Shown: positions 5,686-5,780 of the stretch, one piece after another | How the letters are laid out: each line of letters begins with the position of its first letter | How positions within the stretch are numbered: the first letter of the stretch is position 1 | From: an uncultured Bacteroidales bacterium | Lineage (GTDB): Bacteria; Bacteroidota; Bacteroidia; Bacteroidales; UBA932 | Length of the DNA: 5,780 bases | Reading direction: 5' to 3' | Assembly: GCA_946616385.1 (NCBI GenBank) | Contig: CAMOIZ010000070.1 | Coordinates: forward strand, 1-5,780 | Position numbers and translations under genes: made by a program | Notes under the pieces: generated by a model | The model's input: only the letters and a program-made list of their open reading frames with translations | Told to the model about the DNA's origin: nothing | The model's database searches: none

Positions 5686-5780
5686 AAAATCCGACCTCCC
5701 GTGCCCAAAACCGCCCGAAACGGGCACGGCACCTTTAAAAACCGGCCTTCCGTGCCCAAAACCGCCCGAAACGGGCACGG
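5686..5780. repeat. Two copies of a 51-bp tandem unit with palindromic core, cut by window edge
   Basis: Unit 1 spans about 5686-5736 and unit 2 about 5737-5780 and beyond. A 31-bp core is identical in both (5699-5729 and 5750-5780). The flanking first 13 bases of each unit differ at three positions. Each core is bounded by CCGTGCCC and GGGCACGG, a perfect 8-bp inverted repeat with a 15-nt loop. It also contains a competing inner hairpin GCCCG-AAA-CGGGC, which shares bases with the right arm. The period of 51 is a multiple of three, and the minus strand is open through both units, but no coding role is supported. The array may continue past the window. Confidence 0.85.

Noticed and set aside
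5682..5695. Small GTCG/CGAC inverted repeat beside the 51-bp units
   Set aside because: Only four base pairs with a 6-nt loop, readily expected by chance, and with no T-tract.
5647..5778. rmuC extended to the right edge
   Set aside because: The extension consists of low-complexity repeat translation, precedes the membrane anchor and spans the likely -7 promoter box; the ATG at 5646 is favoured.
5699..5780. CRISPR-like arrangement of identical 31-bp repeats
   Set aside because: Only one interval of 20 bp lies between the copies, shorter than normal spacers. The sequence before copy 1 is related to that interval, so the intervals are not unique spacers. No cas gene is visible. A tandem 51-bp repeat explains the pattern better, though the edge hides further copies.

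Overview
The window looks like a chromosomal housekeeping stretch from a member of the Bacteroidota, most likely a fairly GC-rich Bacteroidales. Four things point there. The 50-residue ribosomal protein L34 is of the Bacteroidetes type. TAnnTTTG-type -7 promoter elements are present. No gene start is preceded by a clear Shine-Dalgarno sequence. Two peptidases carry export signals in a style common in that phylum. This is a reading of motifs and proteins by eye; no phylogeny or database search was run.

Layout from left to right: (1) 1-426 (+), the C-terminal two thirds of rsmG (16S rRNA m7G527 methyltransferase), cut by the window edge inside its SAM-binding loop. A well-formed Bacteroidetes promoter (TTTG, 20 bp, TACCTTTG) lies inside its last codons. 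(2) 452-604 (+), rpmH (L34), too short to be picked up by long-ORF searches, followed by a small T-loop inverted repeat and a strong intrinsic terminator. (3) 686-2785 (+), an exported, probably lipid-anchored prolyl oligopeptidase of family S9A with all catalytic residues. (4) 2787-2820, a perfect 15-bp bidirectional terminator between convergent genes. (5) 2818-4188 (-), an exported C1B (PepC/bleomycin hydrolase family) cysteine peptidase. (6) 4195-5646 (-), rmuC, a membrane-anchored coiled-coil protein with a PD-(D/E)xK-like core. Only 6 bp separate it from the downstream cysteine peptidase, so the two are probably co-transcribed. (7) 5647-5780, the rmuC upstream region, with a consensus -7 box and two copies of a 51-bp tandem unit built around a 31-bp palindromic core. 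The array runs into the right edge and may continue beyond it.

How the genes relate: rsmG and rpmH both serve the ribosome, but the promoter in the rsmG tail suggests L34 has its own transcription. The two peptidases converge on one terminator. Both appear to be exported, and together they could degrade proline-containing peptides outside the cytoplasm: an oligopeptidase cutting after proline and a C1B enzyme trimming ends. The link between rmuC (DNA maintenance) and the cysteine peptidase looks like operon proximity rather than a shared pathway.

I see no clear new multi-gene system here. The least explained element is the palindromic 51-bp repeat at the right edge. Next come the consensus-like -7 boxes only 4-6 bp from two start codons, and the altered C-terminal tail of the exported C1B peptidase.
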